Source: Darksidea phi
Taxonomy: Eukaryota; Ascomycota; Dothideomycetes; Pleosporales; Lentitheciaceae
Length of the DNA stretch: 64,000 nucleotides
Direction of reading: 5' to 3'
Assembly (NCBI GenBank): GCA_030770425.1
Contig: JASJFT010000053.1
Span: 1-64,000, forward strand
The notes beneath the pieces are model-generated. The model did no database searches, was not told where the DNA came from, and saw only the letters and a program-made list of their open reading frames with translations. A program made the translations under genes and the position numbers. This document shows, piece by piece, positions 23,587-35,367 of the stretch (position 1 is the first letter of the stretch; the number at the start of each line of letters is the position of its first letter).

Positions 23587-24692
23587 TCACTCAATCTTAT
23601 ACACGAGCTTCACGCCACTGATCTTCCCGTCCTTAAGATCCTGCAACCCCTGAGGAATGGCATCCAAACCTCCCGAACGCACCTGCGGCGGGTGTGTCTT
23701 AATCTTGCCACTGTTGATCAAATCCTCGCTCAGTGCCCAAAACTTGACGGCAAAGTCGTAGTCCGCCTGGTTTGCGGGGAACTGCTCGCTATACTTCTCC
23801 CCGAGTGCAGTGTACCCCAATGTCAATCTATTCCTGACATCGTCTCTAGGGAAGTCTTTCACTGGTAGAAGAGCCGCATACAGGCCGCCCTTAGAGCTGA
23901 TAGCCGCAGCTGAGATAGCCGGGGACGAACCTTCGGAGATGGTGTCGAAGACCAGGTTCAGGCTGTCGTTGGTGGCATCACGGATTTTGGCGCCTACGTC
24001 CGGGTCCTTGTAGTCGAAGACCTCGTCAGCTCCCAGCTTCTTGACTAGATCGAAGTTGTGCGGTGAAGAGGTTGTAACGACTTTCAGGCCAGACAGCTTT
24101 GCGAACTGGATGGCCAAGGTTCCGGTTGCGGTCGAGCCACCATAAATCAGGATCCAGGTCGGCTCTTGCACTTTGGCTGGTGGAAGCGGCAGGCCGAGAT
24201 TTTGGTACAGGCCCTGACCAACGGTAGTGATGCCGACGCCCAACGTGGCAGCTTCCTCGAAAGAGACATTGTCCCCGACTTTTATCAAAATGTTACCTTT
24301 GGCAGTTACACGGTCTGCAAAACCACCATTATCGTGGTTTCCACTGTCATCTTAGGTCACGTTAGCCAGTTTTCTCAAGCGTCAAAATACGACTCAAACT
24401 CACTTCCTCGGATGAATCCAGCAACTCTATCACCAACTTTGAGCGGTTTGGTAACATTCTTTCCGATCTCCTCAACGACACCGGCGTAATCACAGCCGAC
24501 TATCGCGCCCGGCGAAGCAGAGCCGACAACCGCGCCCGGCGAAGGACGCTGGAGACCTTTCCAGTCCGTGGGGTTGAGAGCTACGGCTTTGTTCTTGACG
24601 ATGATGTAATCATCTCGAAGCTTAGGGAGGGGGACCTCTTTGACCTCGGCGACGCCGTCGGACTTGTGGACGACAGCTCGGCGAGTAGACAT
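23587..24692 (-). CDS. medium-chain dehydrogenase/reductase, zinc-lacking enoyl-reductase-like
   Basis: Two exons (24,404-24,692 and 23,587-24,350; 53-bp intron) give 350 residues. The N-terminal GroES-like fold reads VPLPKLRDDYIIVK, ALNPTDWKG, GCDYAGVVEEIG and VGDRVAGF. The Rossmann half reads AATLGVGITTVGQGLY, ILIYGGSTATGTLAIQFAKLSGLKVV and KLGADEVFDYKD. The structural-zinc Cys cluster and catalytic-zinc ligands of alcohol dehydrogenases are absent, which points to the quinone-oxidoreductase / trans-acting enoyl-reductase branch (fungal names include ToxD-like and cipB-like). It probably reduces an activated double bond with NADPH; substrate unknown. No polyketide synthase lies nearby, so a secondary-metabolite role is not supported here. 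Confidence 0.9.
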
Positions 24693-25192
24693 GGCGCGTT
24701 CAACGGTGAATGAACAGAACGTTACTCAAAAGCGACGGGTTGTTATAGAAGAGGCAGTGGGTATAAAATGGTAGAGCTTGTGGACTTGGAAGGGGATAGG
24801 AGATCGAAGCTGGCCTACTTATACATTTCTACATAGTCATAATGTGCATCCTTCTGCCATACTTGATGGAGACTCCGCTCTTCATATTTGTAATGCCCAT
24901 ACCTTACAAATGCCTGGTTAAGTTGAAGGATGTCAGGCTCGGGGAACGATCGGAGATGCTTACAACCCGCACTAGCTAATATTCCCAGAATGGGACAAGC
25001 GGCCTTCCCACTTGGTTATCGTAAGCCATGCTGCACTTGGCTAGTCCGTGCAGCGTCAGCGAGGTGGAGTGCCAAGACTAAACTTTTGTTCAGGGCGCGA
25101 CGCGTCGTGCTCTTACCATTACTAACTCACAACGTACGGAAAGTGCTAGAATATAGTTGCCAGCCGACGCACATTCGAGCAGGACACGCCCC
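24693..25192. other. divergent intergenic region, reductase / MED7
   Basis: About 500 bp upstream of both genes. No binding site or element could be supported by eye. Confidence 0.45.
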
Positions 25193-26080
25193 ATGGCACA
25201 GCAACCGCCGCCCGCTGGCGAAGAGGAGGAGCAGCTGAGCTCCTTCTTCCCGTCTCCGCCGCCTTTCTTCAAGCACTTCACGGCTGCGAATATCAAGCTT
25301 CTCGAAGAAGCTCGAGCTGCCTCTCCCACCGGCGTCCCCCAGCTCCTCGCGCTCCCGACCGAAATCCGCTACTTGATTCCACCTGAACCCCCAGCCGACG
25401 ATGAGGAATACACCGTGTTTCAGAAGGTCACCAAGGTGCGCGGGCAGGACGAATTTGAGCAAATAGTAGAATGGATTGGGACAATGCTGTGGAATGAGCA
25501 GAGTACGTGACTCGGCGGTGCGAATTGCATCGTGTTTTACAAGACGCCGCGGATGAGTTTTGCTAACATTGTACCACCAATTTCAGGCGATCAAGGTCTA
25601 CTGAAGGGCTGGAAATACGAACAACTGTACCCGTCGCCATCTACATCCTGGTCCAGCCTCGACCGCCAAAACTACCTCTTCCGCTTCCTACGCAGCATAA
25701 TACTCGCCTTCATCGAGCTCCTCGGCATTCTGGCGACAAACCCCAAATCCGAACATAAAGACGAGAAGCTGAAGGATATATTGACCTTGGTGCTCAATAT
25801 GCACGCTCTGATTAATGAGTATCGTCCGCATCAGGCGCGAGAAACGCTGATCGGGCTGATGGAGAAGCAGGTTGCGAGGAAGAGAGCGGAGGTGGAGGGG
25901 GTTAAAAGCATGGCGGAGAAGGTCAAGGGGACGTTGGAGGAATTTGAGAGGGCGGCGCCTAAAAAAATAGAGGAGGAAGAGCTCGAGAAGGTGCCTGTAG
26001 TAGACCCGCATTCGGATGAAAGTAGGGGAGAAAAACAGCGGGAGATGTGGATGGCTTTGGACGAGATTCTGGGGCATTGA
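25193..26080 (+). CDS. MED7: Mediator complex subunit 7
   Basis: Two exons (25,193-25,502; 25,587-26,080) give 267 residues. The diagnostic MED7 start FFPSPPPFFKHFTAANI is at about residues 18-34, followed by LPTEIRYLIPPEPP and YTVF. The second exon has LRSIILAFIELLGILATNP, the conserved MED7 helix, then NMHALINEYRPHQARETLIGLM, the part that pairs with MED21. The C-terminus is charged and coiled. The product bridges middle-module subunits of Mediator in RNA polymerase II transcription. An in-frame upstream ATG (25,157) would add 12 residues; I prefer the start at MAQQPP because the family homology begins soon after. Confidence 0.93.
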
Positions 26081-26423
26081 GAGCTTGCTGCTTTCCTGGC
26101 GCTAAGCGAAACCCAGACTCCAAGCATCTGAACGTCCGTCAAACACGAGATGGCGTCGGCTCAACACTCAGCCACGAGACCTCAAAGTTTCGGCATGTTC
26201 CGCCTGAAATGGGGGTCTATGACCACTGACATGCGGATACCAAGACATTCCGCGGCACCTAACACACCACGGCCTCAACAACTCAGCTCTCTCACAAAAC
26301 ATCCGTCCGTCCTCATCCAGCGTCTTTGCGTTTTCTACGCTCTCTTCTCTACTCGCGCCATCGCTGTTCCCTTCATTACTTTACCTACGATACCGAGTTT
26401 TATTCCTTTCTCTTCCCTTCGGC

Positions 26424-27996
26424 ATGGCCCCTACAAAGCGTCTTGTTTTGTTTTGCGATGGAACGTGGGTTGGGAGAGAGACGAAGCTAGAAGGTGCGCC
26501 GTCGAGTAACAGTACGTAGCCCTGAAGTACCCGCATGAAAGCATCTACCTTCAGCCCGCATCCCGTCTATCACTAGTCTGTCGTCATCTCCTCCGTCCGC
26601 TAACATCTACGCTCCACCTCTAGTCGGGCTCCTCGTCAACATGGTCGGCGAAGTGCAGTATGCCAGTACAGGAGGGAAAGGACCAACCGTTGTGCATACT
26701 ATCAAAACCACCAACCCGGATGTTGTAGCAGGCTATCAAGAAGGTGTTGGTCTCAATCAAACCTTCCTCGAGTACATCTGGAACGGCACCACAGCCTCCA
26801 CGATTGACGAAGAGTGCGTGTCCGTGTACAGGTTTATCGTCGAGCACTTCACCTCGGAGCACGAGATCTGGATTTTCGGCTTTAGCCGAGGCGCATTCAC
26901 GGTCCGCTGTGTGGCTGGCATGATTAACAACTGCGGTATCATCAATAAAACCAACCTTGAGCAGAGCCAAGATACCGGTGCGCTGTGCCAGGAAGTCTAC
27001 AGAACGTATCGAAGTCCTCTAGACGTCGACCATCCCAAGTCTCCACGGTGTATAGAGTTTCGGAGAAGCGAATTCATCTGGCAAACCGACCAGCCAATCC
27101 GCTTCATGGGCCTCATCGACACAGTTGGTGGTCTCGGCATTCCCTACCTCAACGCCGGCGTCGGTTTCGCCTGGCCTGAGACAGAATTCCACGACCAGAC
27201 CTGTTCTTCTGTTGTCCAGGTCGTGTACCACGCGCCCGCGTTGCACGACCGCATCTGGATATTCCAACCCTGCCTCATGTTACCCAGCAAGGAGAGCGAG
27301 GGTAGGACGAAGATTGTGCAGCAGTGGTTCCCAGGATGCCATTACGATGTCGGACGGCAAGCATTCCGCTTTTTAAGAAACAGACCGTGGAACCCAGTGG
27401 AGAGGTGGTTAGGTGTTTTGCCGAATCTTCTTAGTAAGACGATCTGGCCAAATGAGGTTCTTGCGGACGCGGTACTGCGCTGGATCCTTAGCGGCGTCAA
27501 AGATGCTTCGGCTCCCGGGACCGAAGATGTCATTTTCTTTAATATCAATGACAAGATCAAACGCCTGAGCCAGCAAATCGCCAATCCCGACTTTAACAGC
27601 CTTGGAAGCGGCGATATATACACCAATGTCCTCGTGAACGCAGGACCCCTTGGCTACCTCACCGCGCCCCTAAAAAACGTGTTCTCCATCCCGTTTAAAC
27701 TCCTCGATTTCGTGTTTCCGCGCTTTGGAAGCAACGTCTCAGACCTTCTCGGTATCGAGACGATCATCAAGATCGTTACTGCAACAAGGGATCGTAGAGT
27801 CCCCCGAGCTACGAATGAGGAGAGTGTGTACCCATATTATGCCACCGAAGGTGTGGTGGATGCCCAAGGGTCGAATGTAGAGTTTAGCGTAGCAAAGAGT
27901 GCAAAACTTGGAGGTTTGAATGGAGAGGGTGAGGTGAGGTATCCGAGTCGCACGTATGAGACGTTTCAGGCGAGGATGGGAGTGTTCGGGTGGTAG
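26424..27996 (+). CDS. DUF2235 alpha/beta-hydrolase (Tle1-like fold)
   Basis: Two exons (26,424-26,511; 26,624-27,996) give 486 residues. It opens with the family hallmark RLVLFCDGTWVG, then YQEGVG and the nucleophile elbow IWIFGFSRGAFTVR (GxSxG, Ser117). Later comes the aspartate-bearing MGLIDTVGGLG and a C-terminal histidine in FPGCHYDVG. DUF2235 proteins share the catalytic domain of bacterial type VI lipase effectors; in fungi they are widespread and mostly uncharacterised, possibly lipases or esterases. The start is set by the short first exon carrying the conserved motif, after a pyrimidine-rich leader (26,385-26,420). No membrane segments or signal peptide are evident. Confidence 0.91.
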
Positions 27997-29152
27997 ATTG
28001 TATGTGGCGGGGATATGGGACACGACTTGGCGGTGTGGGTGACTGCTAGGGGATATTTATGGAGTGTGAGTAGCTTAGTGACGCGTACTGGAAGGTAAGG
28101 GCTCCAAAAGGTTCGAAGGGGTTTGGAAGCAATTTTGCATGAATGGGGTCGACTTTGGGTCGTGTGTCTTGGGTTTATTTGAGGGTTTCCACGGACGTAC
28201 ATGTAGGGTGCTATAAGTTGCTAGGAATGTGGATGTGATGGAGAAGCATGTCTAGGGTACTTGTCTAGCGAACTTCAAGTTATTTTTGTAGAACACGCGA
28301 AGGAAAATAGAGGACCTCTTCATCCATGCAAGCACCGAAAAAATACCAATACGAAAAGTTCCTCAAGTTTTGGAATACATGACACTACGGACTTCGAGTT
28401 GCACTGTTATCCCGATTTCGGTGCATATAAGTAGGCAATTATTAGTGTAACGGACTAGAACCTTCGTGCGGCAGGTTGATAAGAGAGACTCTGAAGCATC
28501 ATATTGCAACTTTTGCAGCTGTCAGAAATAGAAACCTCCGAGGTTGACCCCAGGAGAGTCGGCCCACGGTACATCCTCCAGACATATACCCATGATTTCC
28601 AAAAAGCATCTCGATTCCTAACAAAGCATTTGGTTTGGATTTGCATAGTGGGAGTCTCTTTGTAAGGTCCGCACGAAACACAGTAGAGGTGCTATACCCA
28701 CACCTTATACACGATAATAGAGCTGTAGAGCTGTACACAGTATTGTCGATCGTGAGATACCGATGAGGTGATGTTTCGAACATCGAACATTGAGGCGACG
28801 AACAATGACATGTGCTGTCGAACCGCAGAGCGTTGAGAGACCAGCAGCGGTAGCGATGAGTTAGCACATCCACACTACCGCCCACAGTTCCTAACAAGGT
28901 ATAAATCTTGTTTTGGCGCCCTAGCGTTAGGAAACACTTATAAGTGAGCCTGGATTGGGTCAACAAACGACGGTTTACGTCACTCAACATTATCCCAACT
29001 ATATTTGCGACCACGGAACCGCTGTCCAACCATTAACTCAAGCACTCATCTAATGCCTTTAGGAGAATAGGCATTGAACCCCTTGCTTTATACAACGCTG
29101 TACATTCAAATAACTCCATCCTGATTCGTTCTGCCAACTACATATTCCCACC
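27997..29152. other. intergenic; one unassigned minus-strand frame
   Basis: The only sizeable frame is 176 codons on the minus strand (28,499-29,029, starting MDSGSVVANIVG). It has no recognisable domain, and its amino-acid composition does not settle whether it is coding. I do not call it a gene. Confidence 0.35.
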
Positions 29153-30147
29153 ATGGCGCGCATCCCATGGAAATCTCCCAAGCGTCTGAAAGCTGCCACA
29201 AAAGCTCCGACAACAGGAGCGGCGGAACAGCGAGTGAGCTGGCTTCCGCTAGCATTGAGTCTTGATCCTTCCGCCAAGTTTTACGCTGATGGTGGGTATC
29301 CATGATGCATGGATTCTACTCTGCTCGGCCATTGTTCCACCTGAAAAAGCCTGAGGTGATTATAAATTGGAATATAGGGAACATAAGAATCTCCCTACCT
29401 ATTCTTCACCGCCAATCAGTCACTCATCGACTAGCAAATCACCTTTCTTCCTACTTCCCCGCGAGATTAGAAACGGGACCCACCTTCTGTGACATCCTTG
29501 GAGGACGAGAGTGAGCCACTAGACTCAGATACAAGCTTTGTACATGCTATCAAGGATTCAATGCAGGGACAGCAAGCCTGCAATTTTACTCCATCGAATA
29601 AGAGGTAGTGAAAGTTTAGACACCATCTGCTCCTACCGCAGAACGATGCTGGAAGTAAGCAGAAGCTCTCCCGAGCCACAAGCTCCATAGAAGCGCACAC
29701 ATAGGCGGACCACATCATCCGCAACTGTTCATCGGAGCTCCTCACTCTCCTTGCACGAAGTCGGTTCACATTCGGGACCCTAAGCATGCACCAGTATATA
29801 CGCTTTTGGGTAAAGTTGTCCGTCGGTCATACTGCCGCATGTCACTCACGCCTTGATTGCTGGAAATCAGACTATAGCTACCCAGGAATGACGCAACCCC
29901 GAGGCTTTACACATTCGTGGGCGCGAATCATGTGGATCGAGTTCCTGAAAATCCGATCGACGCGCCTTGGTTCTGCCGGTATGGACCTGGATATATTTCC
30001 TGGCTTTGCTCACAGAGAAATCATGCGTTTCGTGAGAGGGGCGGACGGCGGATGAGCTAGGTCGTTTTGATGGATGGCTGAAGGCTAAAGACTATGCTGC
30101 ATTTGAGGCGAAGGGGAATAGATGGATTGAGCCATGAGGGGTTTGGA
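29153..30147 (+). other. coding-like patches, possibly a spliced or broken gene
   Basis: An ATG in good context (CACCATGG, 29,153) opens 49 codons, MARIPWKSPKRLKAATK... to a TGA. Further patches lie in shifting frames: DSDTSFVHAIKDSM (about 29,520-29,565), a stretch reading LYTFVGANHVDRV and NPIDAPWFCRYGPGYISWL (about 29,900-30,000), and ELGRFDGWLKAKDYAAFEAK (about 30,053-30,115). Together they resemble one gene, but I could not find splice sites joining them in frame. It is therefore either a gene with introns I misplaced or a decayed gene. No family recognised. Confidence 0.3.
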
Positions 30148-31303
30148 GATTATATTGGCTTCGTAAAGGAGAATAAAAGCGAGGATGACGAGGATTGGGG
30201 CTGGATGCTTGATATTCAACGTTTGGCAAGTACCGCGCGCGGAGGAAGATTACATCGATGCGTAGACACTAAATCCTCGAGAGGACGTCAAACGATAATT
30301 AATATACTGCTCGGTTCGCAAAAGCTTAAAGGAGAAGGTCGAAGCTCTGATATATACCTGCCAAGCCAGCGAATAGTTGAGCACGTGCGCGTTCCTTCCC
30401 TCCACACCGCGACCACAACGTCCGTCCACGGAAACATTTCCATCTCATATCTTCGCTCAAACACGTCCCCATCCTTCTCGCTACTTTCTTTTCCAATACT
30501 GTGCACATTGTGTTCCCAGCCAACTTGCTCTTTGCTTGCACCCAATCGCAGCGCAGCTCGACCGTGCCGTACAAGCTTTGGCTAGCCGACGCGCAAGCAC
30601 CAGCGCCTTTGCCGTAGAAAGCTGGTGTTAACGGCGCCACCAACGAACGCTGATGCTTGACCGCGGCGAGCCCCGAAGCTTGATTTCGGGAATTATTAGC
30701 CCTGTCACACGGGCATCTGTACGAATCTTTCTGTCGCTGCCCAAAAGATAATTAAAAACGCTCAGCATGTGAGCGTGCGAGAGCCTTGTACGGCTGAGGG
30801 TCGCATTCCACGGGGCTGGCTGACTCTGTGGATAGGCTTCCAACAACGAGCCGTCGCACACCCACCTCTGGATATCGTGTATGACAAGCATGTCGCCTAT
30901 TCCCCAATGAAGAAGGTGCGCAGATTGCGGAGGGCGAACCGCTGCACGTCTGCCAACAGCCGTGTGGCACCGACTCTATGCATGTGGTCACAATGGCCGC
31001 TCCTCACTGGTTTTGCAGCTGAAGTGAGGATCAATTTCGCGTTAGACTGCAGGGTGGTGGGCATGGGAAGCTTCCTAGCTCCCTGGCTTTACGGCGCGGG
31101 GGACGTGTGCGCTTGATCGCTTGATAAATTGACCCTGACCCTCGCTGGCGGAACTTTTATTGTTGATCTGTGTCGCGCTGTCTTCCGCCCCGTTGCGTCA
31201 ACTTTGAACCAGAGCATCTCGACCAGACTAGAGCGTAGAGCTTTGGAGAGGCCACTAAAGTGGGAATACGGCTGTCACGCGACCTTACCCACCCACCTCC
31301 ACC
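30148..31303. other. upstream region of the MFS transporter gene
   Basis: About 1.15 kb without a supportable gene. One CACGTG hexamer (about 30,380), the core site of Pho4/NUC-1-type phosphate regulators, lies some 920 bp before the transporter start. A single such site at that distance is weak evidence. Confidence 0.3.
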
Positions 31304-33070
31304 ATGTCAACGAAGGAGGAGTCGCACAGGCCCGTGGAGGGAGAAACCCTGCGTCGCAACAGCATCGCGCAGACGGAGAAAGGTCGCATGGAAAGACTAT
31401 GGCCTGTAATCGCTTGCGGTGCAGGACTCTTCAGCGATGGTTATCTCAACAACGTTCGTTTGCCCCCAATGCGCCACACCACCTGCTCTTCTCCTCGCGA
31501 AAGAACGGCCACTCCCACACGCGACCGCTTCTAACTATGCACATAGATCATTGGCCCAGTGAACACGATGCTGTCGAAAATATACCCAGACGCATACGCA
31601 AACTCCTCGGCGCAAGCTAATGTAGCGAGTATCACATTTGCAGGGACAGTGTTGGGCATGCTGTTCTTTGGGTATACGAGTGACCATTACTCGCGGAAGT
31701 GGTCACTGTTCGCATCGACCATTATCATCATTTTGTTTGCGACGCTGGGAACGGGAAGCTATGGCGCGGGTGGGAGTCCCACTGGGCTTCTGGCTGCGCT
31801 CGTTGCGTATCGATTCTTCTTGGGCATCGGTAAGCAGTTGTGGAAACATGCCGCTGTAGACAAAGATGGAAGACTGACTTGTGTAGGCATTGGCGGCGAA
31901 TACCCTGCAGGCAGTGTCGGTTGCGCTGAAGGCACGGGAGAACTCAAGGCGGGATCGAGGAACAAGTGGTTCATCCTATTCACGAATGTCCAAATCGATC
32001 TAGCGTTCTTCATCGCCGCCATCGTCGCAACCGTAGTGGTTAGTTACATTAGCGCCCGTCAAACGAATTTCATATACTGATGACGACTAGGTCCTTATAA
32101 CAGGCGAAAATCATCTCCGCGTAGCCTGGCGCGTATGCCTGGGCATCGGCATCCTCCCTCCACTCTCGCTGCTTTACCTCCGATTGAAACTTCAGGAACC
32201 CGAGGCTTTCAAGCGCGAATCGCTGGCTAAAGCCAAGACGCCGGTTCTCCTCATCATAAAGTACTACTGGCAGCGCTTGGCCATAGTTAGTCTCATCTGG
32301 TTCATCTATGACTTCTCTGCCTACTCCTTTGGCATATATGGGCCGTCCATTGTATCAAATCTGCTGGGTGAAGAGGCGCCGCTGTGGAAGAGCTTGGCCT
32401 GGAACATTCTGATCAACTTCTTCTACATGCCTGGATGTCTTGCTGGAGCCTTCGTTGCGGATTTGCCCAGTATGGGTCCCAAGAAGACTTTGTTCATTGG
32501 TGTAGCGCTGCAGGGCGTCATTGGATTCATCATGGCCGGCTGCTACCCCTACCTGAACAAGCCTGAGAACGTTGCAGGCTTTGTGGTTGTGTATGGCGTC
32601 TTCCTTGCTCTAGGAGAGTTTGGACCTGGCGACAACATTGGGCTGCTTGCCTCAAAGACATGCGCTACTGGTATTCGGTAAGTTCAACTTCTGCATTCGC
32701 TCGATCGTGCCACATCTAAGTCCATTCCAGAGGTCAATACTATGGTATCGCGGCGGCAATTGGAAAAATTGGCGCATTCGCCGGCTCATACGCTCTTGAT
32801 GCTCTTCAGAAAGCCGCTGGCGATGACGAAATTGCAGCGGGTCGTAATCCATTCTTCGTAGCCAGCGCGCTCGCCTTCCTAGCCGCTGGCTTGGTTCTTC
32901 TCCTACCACACATCGGCCAAGACACCATCGATGCGGAAGACGTCAACTTCCGAGCATACCTCACAAGCCATGGTTATGACACGAGCAAGATGGGACTGGG
33001 CAGTGTGACCGAGAGCAGTAGTGAGGAGAATGTGGCCATCGGTACAAAGGAGAGCGCAAACACCGCCTGA
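31304..33070 (+). CDS. MFS transporter, Git1/Pho84-like (glycerophosphodiester or phosphate)
   Basis: Five exons (31,304-31,453; 31,547-31,829; 31,887-32,038; 32,091-32,677; 32,731-33,070) give 503 residues. After a hydrophilic N-terminus comes ACGAGLFSDGYLNNIIGPVN, typical of the phosphate:H+ symporter and Git1 branch. MLFFGYTSDHYSRKW is the loop 2-3 signature of the major facilitator superfamily, and RFFLGIGIGGEYPAGS the fourth-helix motif. About twelve hydrophobic segments can be read, ending LAAGLVLLLPHIG. The C-terminal cytoplasmic tail is rich in Ser and Glu. It should import a phosphate-containing solute across the plasma membrane; Git1-type glycerophosphoinositol uptake is my best guess over plain phosphate. 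The first intron has a weak donor (GTTCGT), but the frame requires it. Confidence 0.9.
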
Positions 33071-35367
33071 GAGTTGCGTCGACTGGGGGAGGAATGAACA
33101 AGAGGTGGGAAGTGGGAAGTTGTATTGGGATAGGCGACGCTTGGGAAACCAGCATCCGGACGACACACAAATATACAAACCCGACGGGGATTATAACACT
33201 TAGCTATCTTTTCGGCCCTATAACGGTCGGTCATGATTCTTGAAATGTCTTCGCTTGATTTGCTCCGCCCGGCCCTAGGCTAGGTTCCTCGGTAGCATTA
33301 GTACGTTTCTTGCCTGCCACGCGCTCCTCCTGATCCTTCTTTCTTGTTATGCTGCAGGTTCATCACGCCGCATTGAGACCCTGCAACCTCGTGGGGGTAT
33401 ACAGGCCGTAAGTGTGCGATACCTCGGCATGCAAGTGGCCACGGAGCGACTGCACGAAGTGATTGTGGTGTAATATCGTCGAGGAATCGCGATGGTACTT
33501 GGGACTGTTGTTCTTCTGGTGGAGAATATCATTTGCAAGCGATGTGGTTTACCCTGCGAACAGGAGTGCTTCATCGTGAGCGATAATGATCCTTCCTGTA
33601 TAGGAAGGATGTTACCATCCTTTGGCTTGGAATCGTGGGAGTGAAACATGACCACTTCCAAGACGTAACCGAGGGCAGGGTACGCGTAGCTCCCTTCATT
33701 TATATTTCGGCCGGAAAATAATATGTGCCCGTCGTTATCGAAACATATTCTGTTTGGGAACATTCATGATATCGCTTCTCGCTGGGTGGGCATATACCTA
33801 TAGTGATGGGAGTTGTCAGCGGCGTCTGCAGGCAGTCTCACCTTCTACCCCGCGTCGCGTCACCTATCAACACACCACTGCACGCCATTCAATAAGCGCA
33901 AAGCAAGACGGCACTACGACGATCATATGCACTTTGCATGTTTCAGCACTTCGCATGTTTCAGCACTTTGCAACAGCGATTGTGATCATCGCCATTTTCC
34001 GTCATCGTCGTTAGTGCCACTGCCAGCAGGCAGATCCAGGCACGTCGCGACATCAGTTGCTCGCGTTCTACTACCATCTACATGTCGTAGAATAGTGGCT
34101 TTCGGGAGCAGATCCCCTATCGAAGTCGTGCAACCTTCCCCACCGCTCTTGATATCGTCCGATGTGTCTTGGGGCCATGGAAGCTCACGTTCGCTGCACG
34201 CTTACATAGACTACGGACTTCGGTTGCTGGTGGAAACTATGTCGATTGCCGACTTGGCGCAATGGTAAAATCTCACCGGGCAGGCCGTCGAGCAGGGATT
34301 TTACGATATGTACGGGCCAACACTGATGGATTGCAACGGCGCGGTGCTACTCCATGAGGAGCATTTTTGCCACGCTGCAGTCTCCAGGTCTCATCGGATC
34401 CCAAAAGAATGCACGAAATGCAACCTGAGTCATGCGCGCTATCACAGTGCTCACAAACAGCTAGTCGACCGTTGGATCCCGGGGTCTGCGGCGATCTCGT
34501 TGATCGCATCTGCTCCACGAGGCCAACGAGTCAAGACAATCGGGCCTGCAATGCAGCAGCGGATGCGAACCGTCCTGTTAGATCGCACGCTGGACAGCGT
34601 GGCTGTTGGAACGGTTGCGCTAGGTCGTTGCCCACCTATTCGTAACACGATACAAAACTCGCATCCCATTTAACTGGTGAGTGTGATGCAAGTCGCCCCA
34701 AGGCTGGACCTCCCTTTTTCTCATTTCATGCAACAAGGAACGAGTGGCGAGGCCGGTCCGGGATATGAACTGAGCGTTTTGCTCTGTGTCTTGCTAGACT
34801 TCTTATTTCCGCCAGGCGAAACAAAAGCAATGCATTTTTGTAAACGAGTAGTCGTCGATTGCTGGCGAAGAGCTGGGCGCGCGCTTTGCTTAGCATTTTT
34901 AACAATCGCTCTAATGGGCGAGCTGCATTTCGGACCCCGGTTTCTGCAACTGTCATCCCATGTGGTCAAGGCCCTGGAGCTTGCACATTTCTGATCATGC
35001 GGATTCCGAAAGGCGCACCATCACCTTGAGAACGATCCCAGGGAACGGGCCCCACCGTTCGTAGTACGACAGCAAGCCAAGGAATTCTGACTCGATACAA
35101 CATCCCTGCCGTTTCTCACACACCCTTTTCTAAGGCTCGTCTATAATATCTCGCCCCGCCCTCCATCCTCCCGTTCATTGTCTAGTCTGGATCCTCACGT
35201 GGTTACACAACTACGGATAACTCGACAGCCTCTCAACTCTCATTCGGACCGCCATGGTGAACATCTCTTGCGTCCACTCATAATACTGGAAGGTGGCCGC
35301 ACTCTGGTCCTACTGCTGCACAAAACTCGACTGCTGGCGACACGATCTGTGGGGACAAATCTTCAAG
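33071..35367. other. long intergenic region, nothing identified
   Basis: About 2.3 kb. Frames at 33,347-33,763 (minus, 138 codons) and 33,813-34,268 (plus, 151 codons) have no motif and no splice-supported extension. I see no tRNA, repeat or transposon sequence. Confidence 0.4.

Noticed and set aside
23587..24692. Part of a polyketide or toxin biosynthesis cluster, from likeness to ToxD-type reductases
   Set aside because: No polyketide synthase, NRPS, transporter or pathway regulator lies beside it; neighbours are MED7 and PhoD.
28499..29029. 176-codon minus-strand frame
   Set aside because: No domain, no splice context and no conserved-looking segments; length alone is not enough.
30375..30390. 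CACGTG as a functional phosphate-regulator site for the MFS transporter
   Set aside because: Single hexamer about 920 bp upstream; expected by chance at this frequency, so not listed as a site.
34240..34310. tRNA-like A-box (TTGGCGCAATGG)
   Set aside because: No matching B-box, acceptor stem or anticodon arm could be folded nearby.
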